Positions 33,818-42,653 of a stretch of 64,000 bases of DNA are shown here, one piece after another; the stretch's first letter is position 1; each line of letters opens with the position of its first letter. The DNA lies in NCBI RefSeq assembly GCF_000974425.1, contig NZ_CP010429.1, positions 6,620,001-6,684,000 of the forward strand. Reading direction: 5' to 3'. Origin of the DNA: Spirosoma radiotolerans. GTDB taxonomy: Bacteria > Bacteroidota > Bacteroidia > Cytophagales > Spirosomataceae. Both the position numbers and the translations under genes were made by a program. The notes under the pieces are model-generated. The model had not been told where the DNA came from and did no database searches. It saw only the letters and a program-made list of their open reading frames with translations.

Positions 33818-35632
33818 ATGCAATCAATTCGCAATATAGCAATCATCGCTCACGTTGACCACGGCAAAACGACCCTGGTCGACAAGATTATTCACGCGTC
33901 CAAGCTCTTTCGGGACAACCAGGAATTTGGTGACTTAATCCTGGACAACAACGACCTCGAACGTGAACGGGGTATTACGATCGTTTCCAAAAACGTATCG
34001 GTACGCTACAAAGATGTTAAAATCAACATCATCGATACTCCAGGCCACAGTGACTTTGGTGGTGAAGTTGAGCGCGTTTTGAAAATGGCCGATGGTGTCT
34101 GTTTGCTGGTCGATGCCTTTGAAGGGGCTATGCCACAAACTCGCTTCGTACTGGGTAAAGCCCTGCAACTAGGTTTGAAGCCAATTGTTATCGTAAACAA
34201 AGTCGATAAAGAAAACTGCCGTCCTGATGAAGTGCACGAGCAGGTTTTCGATTTGATGTTTAACCTCGGCGCTACCGAAGATCAGCTGGATTTTCCAACC
34301 GTTTATGGTTCGTCCAAACAAGGCTGGATGGGTCCGGATTGGAAAACCCCAACTGACAACATTACCTATCTGCTCGACACAATCGTTGCCAACATTCCAC
34401 CGGCACCTATGAATGAAGGGTTGCCACAAATGCAGATCACGTCGCTGGATTATTCGGCCTTTGTAGGTCGGATTGCTATCGGACGGGTACACCGTGGAAC
34501 GCTGAAAGAAGGTGCTAACATGGCCCTCGTCAAATCAGATGGTTCGATTAAAAAAGTCAAAATCAAAGAATTACAAACCTTTGAAGGACTTGGTAAACTG
34601 AAAGTAACTGAAGTTCAGTGTGGTGATATCTGTGCCGTCACGGGTCTTGAAGAGTTTGAGATTGGTGATACACTGACCGACGCTGAACAGCCCGAAGCGC
34701 TCGCTCGTATTTCGGTAGATGAGCCAACCATGAACATGTTGTTCACGATTAACAATTCCCCCTTCTTCGGTAAAGAAGGCAAGTTTGTTACATCGCGCCA
34801 CTTGCGTGATCGGCTCTACAAAGAAATTGAAAAGAACCTGGCGTTACGGGTAGAATCAACCGACAGCGAAGACCGCTTCCTGGTTTATGGCCGGGGCATC
34901 CTTCACTTGTCCGTTCTGATCGAAACCATGCGTCGTGAAGGATACGAATTGCAGGTTGGTCAGCCTCAGGTGTTGTACAAAGAAGACGAAGATGGTCGTA
35001 GACTGGAGCCAATCGAAACCCTCGTGGTCGACGTTCCAGAAGAAACCGCCGGAAAAGTTATCGAATTGGCAACCCAGCGTAAGGGTGAGCTGCTGATCAT
35101 GGAACCGAAAGGCGATCTGCAACATCTGGAATTCGATATTCCATCGCGTGGTCTGATCGGTTTGCGGTCAAACGTTCTGACGGCAACCTTTGGGGAAGCC
35201 GTTATGAGCCACCGGTTCAAAGAATACCAGGAATACAAAGGACCCATTCCTGAGCGGATCAACGGCTCATTGATTTCAATGACAAGTGGTGCTGCAACAG
35301 CTTATTCGATCGATAAACTTCAAGATCGTGGATCGTTCTTTATCGAACCAGGTGACGAAATTTACACGGGTCAGGTAATTGGCGAGCACAATCGTCAGAA
35401 CGACATTGTTGTTAACGTAATAACCGCGAAGCAGCTAACAAATATGCGGGCTTCAGGTTCGGATAACAACGTGAAAATTGCTCCGAAAATCTCGTTCTCA
35501 CTTGAAGAAAACATGGAGTATATTCAGAAAGATGAATATCTGGAGGTAACACCGAAATCAATGCGGATTCGTAAGATTTACCTGGACGAAAACGAGCGTA
35601 AACGCAACCAGAGCAAATTTGCGATGGCTTAA
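33818..35632 (+). CDS. typA: translational GTPase TypA/BipA
   Basis: 604-residue ribosome-binding GTPase of the EF-G family, needed for late ribosome assembly and stress or cold growth. Starts MQSIRNIAIIAHVDHGKTTLVDKI with G1; other motifs are RERGITI (G2), DTPGHSDFGGEVERVL (G3), NKVDKENCRPDEV (G4), domain III GRGILHLSVLIETMRREGYELQVGQPQV and the C-terminal domain (PGDEIYTGQVIGEHNRQNDI...). The start at 33818 matches the family; in-frame ATGs at 33734 and 33782 lie in the structured leader. It ends 21 bp before a bidirectional terminator. Confidence 0.97.
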   Translation: MQSIRNIAIIAHVDHGKTTLVDKIIHASKLFRDNQEFGDLILDNNDLERERGITIVSKNVSVRYKDVKINIIDTPGHSDFGGEVERVLKMADGVCLLVDAFEGAMPQTRFVLGKALQLGLKPIVIVNKVDKENCRPDEVHEQVFDLMFNLGATEDQLDFPTVYGSSKQGWMGPDWKTPTDNITYLLDTIVANIPPAPMNEGLPQMQITSLDYSAFVGRIAIGRVHRGTLKEGANMALVKSDGSIKKVKIKELQTFEGLGKLKVTEVQCGDICAVTGLEEFEIGDTLTDAEQPEALARISVDEPTMNMLFTINNSPFFGKEGKFVTSRHLRDRLYKEIEKNLALRVESTDSEDRFLVYGRGILHLSVLIETMRREGYELQVGQPQVLYKEDEDGRRLEPIETLVVDVPEETAGKVIELATQRKGELLIMEPKGDLQHLEFDIPSRGLIGLRSNVLTATFGEAVMSHRFKEYQEYKGPIPERINGSLISMTSGAATAYSIDKLQDRGSFFIEPGDEIYTGQVIGEHNRQNDIVVNVITAKQLTNMRASGSDNNVKIAPKISFSLEENMEYIQKDEYLEVTPKSMRIRKIYLDENERKRNQSKFAMA

Positions 35633-35653
35633 TCAGTTAAAAGCTGAAATGAG

Positions 35654-35715
35654 TAGCTTACAATATAAAAAGCCCAGCCTGAACATTCAGGCTGGGCTTT
35701 TTATATTGTAAGCTA
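35654..35715. terminator. bidirectional terminator, 30-bp perfect palindrome
   Basis: Arms 35654-35683 and 35686-35715 are perfect complements with a 2-nt centre. GC-rich core GCCCAGCC flanked by A5/T5 tracts, between convergent typA and the small protein at 35728. Like 2260-2313, the stem continues well past the A/T tracts. Confidence 0.9.
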
Positions 35716-35727
35716 AACTATCCAATC

Positions 35728-35925
35728 TCAGAATGTAAAGTATTTATCCGTTCTGAGCGCAAATGCAGGCAACGTTTTGAATGGAAATACAGTAGCAGGC
35801 TTCGCAGTTGTTTCAAGTGCTGTTTGTGTCGGCTTGGTATCGACATAAGCTGAATGCCGATGAACATGATAATAACCAGCTACAAACAGCGAACCGCCAA
35901 TAACTGATAGGGCAATTTTTTTCAT
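35728..35925 (-). CDS. small membrane or secreted protein
   Basis: 65 residues from the ATG at 35925: MKKIALSVIGGSLFVAGYYHVHRHSAY gives one hydrophobic helix or uncleaved signal, followed by a Thr/Pro/Ala-rich part ending RTDKYFTF. An ATG 21 bp upstream (35946) is less likely. I recognise no family. It lies 69 bp downstream of the barrel protein at 35995 on the same strand and ends at a shared terminator. Confidence 0.5.
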   Translation of the reverse strand: MKKIALSVIGGSLFVAGYYHVHRHSAYVDTKPTQTALETTAKPATVFPFKTLPAFALRTDKYFTF

Positions 35926-35994
35926 AATGTATTGCGTAGAATGCATGAATGATGTGTCTACTGTTGCTATTAACAGAAGTTGAAAGAAATTGTT

Positions 35995-36576
35995 TCAAAA
36001 AGCGACTCCCATCCGGAAACAAAGTCGGTTGTAAATTCTATGCTCATCCCGTTGAATATCATTACTGAAGAGAGGTTTCTGTACATCTACTAGTTGCCGT
36101 TTATAAGTAATGGATAATAAAAAGGCATTTGTCGATGGCTTACCTACCCGTAAAGCTACTCCCGGATTAAGCATTAACCCACCTTTTAGTTCGTAACCGG
36201 TAGAACTTTTATTGAGCCAGGTAAAGCCATACCCAGCGTCGGCAATGGCCAGTAAACGAACATTCCGATAAGGGTTCTTGGCAAAATCAAAACGCAGTCC
36301 GGCACCAATTGGCATAACCAAGGCCCCTTTATACCAGTCAATGCCCACCAGGCCACCAACTGCTACCCGTCGACTCACCTGGACGCCGTTAAAGGTTTGT
36401 GCCGTAAAGCTCAGTTTGTTTTCCACTACCTGCGCCGTCGCTGCTCCAGAAGCCACCCGCCCGAATAGCCCGCCTAACTCCGTATAGTTGACGTATGTGG
36501 GACGATAAGTAACGGGTTGTCCTAAAGTTTGTCCGAAAACAAACAGGCTTGTTACCAACAAATAAAGTTGTTTCAT
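35995..36576 (-). CDS. outer membrane beta-barrel-like protein
   Basis: 193 residues with a signal peptide (MKQLYLLVTSLFVFGQTLGQ) and alternating hydrophobic/polar strands (VQVSRRVAVGGLVGIDWYKGALVMPIGAGLRFDF, NVRLLAIADAGYGFTWL, KGGLMLNPGVALRVG, NRLCFRMGVAF). The C-terminal Phe and strand pattern suggest an eight-stranded OmpA/OprF-like barrel. It starts 8 bp after the stop of the LVIVD lipoprotein gene, so the two form an operon. Confidence 0.75.
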   Translation of the reverse strand: MKQLYLLVTSLFVFGQTLGQPVTYRPTYVNYTELGGLFGRVASGAATAQVVENKLSFTAQTFNGVQVSRRVAVGGLVGIDWYKGALVMPIGAGLRFDFAKNPYRNVRLLAIADAGYGFTWLNKSSTGYELKGGLMLNPGVALRVGKPSTNAFLLSITYKRQLVDVQKPLFSNDIQRDEHRIYNRLCFRMGVAF

Positions 36577-36584
36577 GCCGATGT

Positions 36585-37871
36585 TCAGTAATAAGATGGA
36601 CGACTAATCGGGATATGGCTCAACGGACGTAATTGACGCGGATTAGTAGCGTCGAACTGATAGAAACCATCTTTACCGATCATAAGCAACGATTTTTCCA
36701 GCGGAATGACATCGAACGCGTTTAAATCGTCGATATGCTGCAATTGCTTCACATTCATAGCGTCCGCTATGTCGAACGATTTGAGGCCGTAGGCGCCTTC
36801 ACAAATGAACAAGTTGGGGTAGGCAACGCCCAGTCCATGCGGGTTACGCATTGGGTAGCTCTTAAGCAGGCGCGGATTCGCCAGGTCTGAAATATCTACG
36901 ATGTCGAGTTGGTTTGTGAAACCACCACATTGATTGCCGGATCGCAGCGTTACATAAGCCAGATTATCATGAACCACGACCGGATCGCACACGCGCGCGT
37001 GTTGAAAAACCGACAGGCGCTCGGGTTTCTCCGGATTGGTATTGTCGTAAATAAACATGCCCGTTTGCGAACCAATAAACAGCTTATCCTTGTACGGAAA
37101 AATCGTCTCGATTCCCCAGCCCATTTGTATGGCATTGCCAACCTTCGGCTCAGCCGGATTTTTGATGTCGAACAACTGCATCGTCGATTGATTAACCGTA
37201 TAGAGGTAATCATTGTAGAGAGCAAAGCGGGCCATTGACCCGGCCACGCCGTTCGTTGTTGAGCTACCCGACGATTTATCGGACCCCGCCGAGCTTGCCT
37301 GTGCATTGAAGAAAACCCCCGTGACCCATCCCGCAGTTGGGCCAACGTTCTCTTCGCAATTTGTGTCAACGGTTTCGGTTACATAGCTAACTTTCTGATC
37401 ATAAACCATCTGGTTGGTGTTATCAAAGCTCCACCATCCTCCCTCAAACGATCCGCTGGGAAATACGTTCTGAACCCGGTTTATGGGCTTTATAGACGCC
37501 GGATTGCTGATGTCAAACGCTACCAAATCCATGTAGCTATCCGCATACAAAATATTGTCGCGGACAGCCATATCACCGTTACCGGGAATTCGGACAAACG
37601 CAACCGGTGTCGGGGCCGATGGATTGCGGTTGTCAATAATGTGAATGCCCTCCTTTAGTTCGTTGATGAACAGATACTGATCTTTGGTGTAAATTTTACC
37701 TGGGTTTACTAGGGCTTGGGGAGGTACGATTTGAACGCCCTGCCGGAGTTGATTGGCTGTGAACGTAACGGGTGAATAACGCCGGAACGTCCGGGTTTCT
37801 TTGCAATTGTCCGTGCACCCCGCCAGCGATAAAAACGGGAGTACAAGAAGAAGTAGACGGTTCGTTTTCAT
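36585..37871 (-). CDS. LVIVD-repeat beta-propeller lipoprotein
   Basis: 428 residues; lipoprotein signal MKTNRLLLLVLPFLSLAGC (Cys 19). The body repeats the LVIVD theme, a strand with D(I/V)(S/R/K)(N/D)P(A/S/E) between blades: IIDNRNPSAPTPVAFVRI, VAFDISNPASIKPINRV, LFDIKNPAEPKVGNA, IYDNTNPEKPERLSVF, IVDISDLANPRLLKSY, SFDIADAMNVKQL. A Ser/Gly/Thr stretch (SSAGSDKSSGSSTTNG) interrupts it. This predicts a surface or periplasmic propeller of unknown ligand. It is the first gene of a pair with the barrel protein, and is preceded by a terminator of the upstream unit. Confidence 0.85.
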   Translation of the reverse strand: MKTNRLLLLVLPFLSLAGCTDNCKETRTFRRYSPVTFTANQLRQGVQIVPPQALVNPGKIYTKDQYLFINELKEGIHIIDNRNPSAPTPVAFVRIPGNGDMAVRDNILYADSYMDLVAFDISNPASIKPINRVQNVFPSGSFEGGWWSFDNTNQMVYDQKVSYVTETVDTNCEENVGPTAGWVTGVFFNAQASSAGSDKSSGSSTTNGVAGSMARFALYNDYLYTVNQSTMQLFDIKNPAEPKVGNAIQMGWGIETIFPYKDKLFIGSQTGMFIYDNTNPEKPERLSVFQHARVCDPVVVHDNLAYVTLRSGNQCGGFTNQLDIVDISDLANPRLLKSYPMRNPHGLGVAYPNLFICEGAYGLKSFDIADAMNVKQLQHIDDLNAFDVIPLEKSLLMIGKDGFYQFDATNPRQLRPLSHIPISRPSYY

Positions 37872-37935
37872 AGGCACATGTAGTAGGGTTTGTGACTAAG
37901 ATTCTGTAGACTGTAAAAGCGTTGTAAATCAGATC

Positions 37936-37974
37936 GAAAAAATTGCCCGGCTGTCTTGATTACGGCCGGGCAAT
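37936..37974 (-). terminator. terminator of the sigma/serpin unit
   Basis: Ten-bp arms ATTGCCCGGC (37942-37951) and GCCGGGCAAT (37965-37974) with a 13-nt loop; on the minus strand the hairpin is followed by TTTT. Confidence 0.85.
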
Positions 37975-38062
37975 ATTGATCTTACACAAAAAGTTAGCAA
38001 TTATTATCGTTGGTATGAATCCGTAGAAAAGGGGCAGGCAAGTCTACGGAAAGCACATGCGT

Positions 38063-38506
38063 CTATTTCATTCGTTCATACACCATCACATGCGGTTGCG
38101 CCCCGCCGTGGTAAAGGCGTAATTGGTCATTCGTTGTCACTTCGTAGCGAACGGCAGCTTTCAGATTTGTAAAGTATGCCTGTTCAAACGACATCGCTTC
38201 GGGCGACCCGGCTACTTGCGTACTAGCCAGGTTTTCCGCGACCAACACGCCATCCAGCGTGGCAAATAACCGAAGCGTATACGTATTCACTGATGCTTTT
38301 CCACTGGCCAGAAAGGGTGTAATATCGTGCGGTGGGTTAGCCGAATCGTAAGCAAATTGCAGGGTCACGGCATAGGAAGAATCGGGTTGAACAAGCTTCC
38401 AGGTACCAATCAACGTCGCTATTTTCGGCGCTACTGTGGCTTCTTTCTGGCTACACTGACTGGTTAGTAACAGAAGTAGCAGGAAAACAATCGGTCTGTT
38501 TTTCAT
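38063..38506 (-). CDS. lipocalin-like lipoprotein
   Basis: 147 residues; signal peptide with lipobox LTSQC (MKNRPIVFLLLLLLTSQC, Cys 18). The mature part begins LIGTWKLVQPDSSYAVTLQF, a common opening of lipocalin-like/META-type beta domains, and ends with strands around YEVTTNDQLRLYHGGAQPHVMVYERMK. It overlaps the serpin gene by 4 nt (ATGA type), so it is translationally coupled and likely acts with it. It is the last gene before the terminator. Confidence 0.7.
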   Translation of the reverse strand: MKNRPIVFLLLLLLTSQCSQKEATVAPKIATLIGTWKLVQPDSSYAVTLQFAYDSANPPHDITPFLASGKASVNTYTLRLFATLDGVLVAENLASTQVAGSPEAMSFEQAYFTNLKAAVRYEVTTNDQLRLYHGGAQPHVMVYERMK

Positions 38507-39756
38507 GAACTGGTTTTAGTCGGATCCGCGATTTTACCGACAAATAACACAGTTCCTGTGCTTTTTTCATGAATAACGAACACAAATGGCCGATTGCAAA
38601 GCGTTGGCAGCTGCACTGATGTGGTTGAGATGCCCCCCGTTGTAACCGCAGCTGCTTCGGTACCCTGCTCATCCACAGCCACAAAGGTGTTTTGTTTCAC
38701 AAAACTCAGCGTCAGGCCGCCTTTGTTGTTAATATTTGTAAAATCAGCGCGATCGGTAAAGGCCGTCGGCATACCCATTGTCGTGAGTGCCTTGTTCAGG
38801 TTGATTTCGTAGTTGAGTGTGAACTTGGGTAAGCCGATATCCAACATACCCAGCGTCATGTCTTTTTGTAGCTGAGCCCAGTCCGAACTGGTCATGTTAT
38901 TGATAACGGCATCAGCTGTAGTGCTTTCGGCGGGAAGCAGAACGGTCATTACGTAGCCAGGTCCATCTGTACGGGCAGCGCCATAGGGGAGTTCAAAAGC
39001 GGTGTAAGTAGCCCGAAAAGCCCGGTTCAATTGGCTGTTAAGGCGCATCATGCGGACATTTGTGGTCGCATCGGTTACCAGCTTGAAGGGCGAGTCGATG
39101 GTTTTAGCCGCATCAAACCGAGTTTGCCAATCTCCTTTGAAATACAGAGCATTCAGTAAAAACATGACATTGTCGGGCTGTATCTGATCTATTACCTTCG
39201 GAATTTTCCCATTCGTTTTCTGACTGGCCCAGTTGTTAATGGTGTTCACGGTGGCCGGATTTGTAAAATCCTGCGCCGATACCTCAGCGTTAAACGTCTG
39301 TTTCAACAAATTCTGAAAGGAGTTCTCGACCGAAAACGTATTCCGATACCAAACCGAGTTCGCCAGGGTTATTGTAACCTTTGAATCGACCATAGGTAGG
39401 TTCGTCATCAGATTGTTGTAGGTTGCATTGGCTTCGGCCAGCGTTTGGGCGTCCAGATGCAGCGTTTTCTGAATTTCCTGCGCCGTTTGTCCGTTGGCCC
39501 CATTCATAATCATGCCCAGGGCAATGTGAAGGCTTATGGGCGAGATAAATACATTTTTAGTATGGCCCTCTTGCGCGTTTACCTGCTTCGCCAAATCGAA
39601 GGAAAATTGGGTGGTTTGGTCAGTAAAAGGCGCCGATACCCGCAGTTCGCTGGGTGTATTCGCGTTTGGTGTAACCGATGAGGTATTACAGCTAATGGCT
39701 GTCAGCAGCATGCTAACAGTAGTAGCGGCCGTTATGGAAAAAAGAGACAGTTTCAT
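38503..39756 (-). CDS. serpin-family protease inhibitor, lipoprotein
   Basis: 417 residues. Lipoprotein signal MKLSLFSITAATTVSMLLTAISC (Cys 23) then the serpin fold: NVFISPISLHIALGMIMNGANGQTAQEIQKTL, LANSVWYRN, NNWASQKTNGKIPKVIDQI, NALYFKGDWQTRFDA, KFTLNYEINLNKALTTMGM. The reactive-centre hinge is EQGTEAAAVTT, an inhibitory-type hinge; counting from it, P1-P1' falls near Thr-Ser in GGISTTSVQ. It ends NRPFVFVIHEKSTGTVLFVGKI. An ATG at 39828 would precede the signal peptide; 39756 is preferred. Serpins are irregular in bacteria; being lipid-anchored suggests defence of the envelope against proteases. Confidence 0.92.
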   Translation of the reverse strand: MKLSLFSITAATTVSMLLTAISCNTSSVTPNANTPSELRVSAPFTDQTTQFSFDLAKQVNAQEGHTKNVFISPISLHIALGMIMNGANGQTAQEIQKTLHLDAQTLAEANATYNNLMTNLPMVDSKVTITLANSVWYRNTFSVENSFQNLLKQTFNAEVSAQDFTNPATVNTINNWASQKTNGKIPKVIDQIQPDNVMFLLNALYFKGDWQTRFDAAKTIDSPFKLVTDATTNVRMMRLNSQLNRAFRATYTAFELPYGAARTDGPGYVMTVLLPAESTTADAVINNMTSSDWAQLQKDMTLGMLDIGLPKFTLNYEINLNKALTTMGMPTAFTDRADFTNINNKGGLTLSFVKQNTFVAVDEQGTEAAAVTTGGISTTSVQLPTLCNRPFVFVIHEKSTGTVLFVGKIADPTKTSS

Positions 39757-39811
39757 AGGAATAGCTGGATAAGCTTTCAACTGATTTAACAATTCCCGGT
39801 ATTCTTCACCC

Positions 39812-40285
39812 TTATGGGCATTCGTCAAAGGCCTTCCGCTGACTACGTAGTTCGTTCACCAGCGATTCGAACCCCGGAATCGTCTGACCATACTCAAACG
39901 TTACCCGGTGTTTTTGATCACCGACTTGTAACTCAATGTATTCGGCACCGCCGTCGGCACAATCGGGGCAACCCAACCGTTCGGGTTGCTTACTGAACGC
40001 GGCTAGATCAGCCAGCGCTTTCAGGGAATCCCAACTTTCCTGGCTGATCGTTTTCTGACAGGTTTTGGGCGACGTCTGTGTTTTACTGCGGCTGATCATG
40101 GTTAGATCCAAGCTGGTTCCGTTGAGAACATAGTCTTTTACGCAATACCCAACGCACATACCAAAAGAGGAACCTGTGCGTATGGTTAGCGCATCGGTCG
40201 ATGTTCGTTCTCCCGAGGAGACGGTAGTTGGATTGCACCGCCCCAGAATCATCAAAAACAGTAGGGGAATACCCGTCAGTTTCAT
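39812..40285 (-). CDS. Cys-rich lipoprotein-like protein
   Basis: 157 residues. Signal peptide MKLTGIPLLFLMILGRC may be a lipoprotein signal (Cys 17), although LGRC is an atypical lipobox. The mature part has seven further Cys: GMCVGYC, KTCQ, GCPDC and a final ECP, likely disulfides, with a strand-rich stretch AEYIELQVGDQKHRVTFEYG. I recognise no family with certainty. It starts 12 bp after the anti-sigma/barrel gene, ends 55 bp before the serpin start, and is on the same strand. Confidence 0.65.
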   Translation of the reverse strand: MKLTGIPLLFLMILGRCNPTTVSSGERTSTDALTIRTGSSFGMCVGYCVKDYVLNGTSLDLTMISRSKTQTSPKTCQKTISQESWDSLKALADLAAFSKQPERLGCPDCADGGAEYIELQVGDQKHRVTFEYGQTIPGFESLVNELRSQRKAFDECP

Positions 40286-40297
40286 AGTTATAAAGGA

Positions 40298-41911
40298 CTA
40301 AAAGTGATAATCGACACCAAAGCTCATACCCGCTGAGGTCGGATGGCCTTGTACCTGCGCATCGGATTTTGTGCTCGATTCGAGCGAAGGCTGATACACA
40401 CCCGCCACCGACGCCGACCATTGGCGCGAAGGCCGGTACCGTAGCCGGGCACCCATCGTCGCGGCCAGGGATACAGGCCGATATACGCCGTCTTTGTTCG
40501 TTACAACCAGTGCATCGCCCACGGTGTTCTTAACGAAAATGTTGGTTAAAATCCCTCCAATTACGGCCATGCTCAATTTCTTGCGAGGCCGTAATTGATA
40601 GCCCACCTGAACAGGAACCTGTACATACTGGTAGTCATTGTTCACTGTTTGCAGATTCTGGTTTGATGAGGGTACGTACGAAGGAGATACATATGCTATG
40701 TTGTTATAGCTAGCCTGTGGAGCGCTGTTGGCCGACTTAACCGTCTGTGAACTATTGCGGAGCGCATCAATGTAAGCATTGCTACCCGTTCCAATACGGT
40801 TCGCCAGCAGATCCATTTGACCCGTCGTCAAGTATTGTCCCGATGTCTCGACGGTCGCATGTCCCGACAGATAGCCTATTCCTGATTCAACCGACCAACG
40901 GTCGTTTAGTTGTACGCCCGCCCCTGCCTGATAAGCCACGGAGTAGTTTGCCCGGCTATTAACCGACGAATGGGTGGGTACATTTGCCGATGCCACCGCC
41001 GTGTTTGAAAAGGATGATTGCACGGGTCGCACGGATACCATTGGATTAAACGATCCCGGCATCATACTCACCGACGCCCACAATTCCCGCGGTTGGCGCT
41101 TCGATTTATTAATTTCTGGCTCTGTCACAATCTCCACCGGTCGAATCCAGACTATCCGCTGAATAGAGCCCAGTCTGCGCATACGCATCGGCTTTCCGTT
41201 CAGTTTATTAAACGCGACAACGGCATTTTGATCTACGACGTCATTGGCTGTAAAAGAGCGGCCACCCGATGTATAGGAAGCCGCTGCCGCTGAGCGTGAG
41301 GAAAATCCGGATTCCGGGCTCTCCATGGTCCGTATCGCCGTTGAGGCAGCCGATAAAACGGCTGGAACATTTCTGGAATGAATATCACGCGATAAGTTTG
41401 GATAGGTTTGGGCAAGCAATGGCTGTGCATCGTGTGAGGCTTTGTTTGCCGACTGGATTTCTGAGCCATCAATCGGTTGTCCTGATTTCGCTACGAGTTT
41501 AGTTGTGGTGGACACAGCCGCGTCGGCCTGAGCAGGACGTGCGTTGTCAGCCGGTAAAGTAGCCGTTGACTCCGATGGCTGGCTACGTGAGTCAGCTATG
41601 TGATTGGCCTGATTAACGGGTTGCACCTGCGTTACAGATTGTGTCGTCGATTGAGAGTTAACGGCCCACCAGCCAACAAATAGCAAAGCCACCGCAGCCG
41701 CGATCCCCGATCCCCAAATTAATATCCGCGACGAGGCCGGTCCCGTTCCCCAGAGCGGTAAAACCTTCGGCCCGCTGGATTCATCCAGACGTTGCTCAAT
41801 GGTGGCCCAGACGCGTGGTGGTGGCGCTTCAGACGCGTCCTCAAATGTCTTTCGCCAGAAGTCGTCGGGTAAGTTCTTGTCTAATTCATCCATTTTAGTA
41901 TTGTCGTTCAA
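40298..41911 (-). CDS. anti-sigma-like/outer membrane beta-barrel two-part protein
   Basis: 537 residues in three parts: a short cytoplasmic region (LPDDFWRKTFEDASEAPPPRVWATIEQRLDE, about 14-45) as in anti-sigma-linked proteins; a single membrane helix (ILIWGSGIAAAVALLFVGWWAV, about 68-89); a long Ser/Thr/Gln/Ala-rich linker (90-250); and a strand-rich C-terminal part with WSVESGIGYLSGHATV, VPVQVGYQLRPRKKLSMAVIGG and GMSFGVDYHF, ending in Phe like a beta-barrel. The 4-nt overlap with the sigma gene supports a regulatory partnership. How a membrane-helix protein would also form a barrel is unclear. Confidence 0.75.
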   Translation of the reverse strand: MNDNTKMDELDKNLPDDFWRKTFEDASEAPPPRVWATIEQRLDESSGPKVLPLWGTGPASSRILIWGSGIAAAVALLFVGWWAVNSQSTTQSVTQVQPVNQANHIADSRSQPSESTATLPADNARPAQADAAVSTTTKLVAKSGQPIDGSEIQSANKASHDAQPLLAQTYPNLSRDIHSRNVPAVLSAASTAIRTMESPESGFSSRSAAAASYTSGGRSFTANDVVDQNAVVAFNKLNGKPMRMRRLGSIQRIVWIRPVEIVTEPEINKSKRQPRELWASVSMMPGSFNPMVSVRPVQSSFSNTAVASANVPTHSSVNSRANYSVAYQAGAGVQLNDRWSVESGIGYLSGHATVETSGQYLTTGQMDLLANRIGTGSNAYIDALRNSSQTVKSANSAPQASYNNIAYVSPSYVPSSNQNLQTVNNDYQYVQVPVQVGYQLRPRKKLSMAVIGGILTNIFVKNTVGDALVVTNKDGVYRPVSLAATMGARLRYRPSRQWSASVAGVYQPSLESSTKSDAQVQGHPTSAGMSFGVDYHF

Positions 41912-42477
41912 AGTGGTCGACCTTGGGCGGGGTGCCCATCGGCAAACCGTTTATCAGCTTGTATCTTTTGTTGTAAAAGGCCTCGGGCCCTTGAATACTG
42001 TGATTTGGACGTACCTTCTGCTATATCGAGCATCTCTGCAATTTCGGGATGATTATACCCTTCAATCGCGTACAGGTTAAAGACCGCCCGGCAGCCGGGT
42101 GGCAATTCCTGAATTAGTTGCAACAGATATTGATAATTCAGCGCGGGCAAACTTTCATCAGCTTGGGGTAATGTCGGTGCCAGTTCCTGCACATCGGCGG
42201 TATTTTCCCACGGCTTCTGTTTGCGTATGGCTTTTAGAGCTGTATTGATAACGATTCGTTTTAACCAGGCTTCCAGTGGGCACTCGAACCGAAAAGAATC
42301 GATGTGCCGGTAAATTTTCACAAATGCATCCTGCAAAATGTCTTCCGCTTCTTCCGGGTCACGTATATATCGTTTACAGACGACAAAGAGCTTCCCGGCA
42401 AACCGCTCATAGAGCTGTCGCTGCACAATTCGGTCCTGCCGTCGGCACCCTTCAACTAATTCGTATTCATCCTGCAT
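41908..42477 (-). CDS. ECF RNA polymerase sigma factor
   Basis: 189 residues of the sigma-70 ECF type. Region 2 is DPEEAEDILQDAFVKIYRHIDSFRFECPLEAWLKRIVINTALKAIRKQ (about 40-85) and region 4 LPPGCRAVFNLYAIEGYNHPEIAEMLDIAEGTSKSQYSRARGLLQQKI (about 125-173); there is no region 1 or 3. It is the first gene of a unit with the anti-sigma-like barrel protein (4-nt overlap), a Cys-rich lipoprotein, serpin and lipocalin-like lipoprotein. It probably drives its own operon, but no matching ECF promoter can be identified by eye. Confidence 0.93.
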   Translation of the reverse strand: MQDEYELVEGCRRQDRIVQRQLYERFAGKLFVVCKRYIRDPEEAEDILQDAFVKIYRHIDSFRFECPLEAWLKRIVINTALKAIRKQKPWENTADVQELAPTLPQADESLPALNYQYLLQLIQELPPGCRAVFNLYAIEGYNHPEIAEMLDIAEGTSKSQYSRARGLLQQKIQADKRFADGHPAQGRPL

Positions 42478-42653
42478 AGCAACGTTGACTCATCAATGAC
42501 CTCATTTGCCATCAAACCGTTGTAAGTCTTTTAAAAAAAATTCATAATTCTGCACAGCTTGCTCATTACTCGGTGATTCGTTAGTGTATGGTTAACACAG
42601 GTAAGGTTCTGATTACATGAAAAAGGGTGATCGTAGTTTTAAGGTAGTTAATG

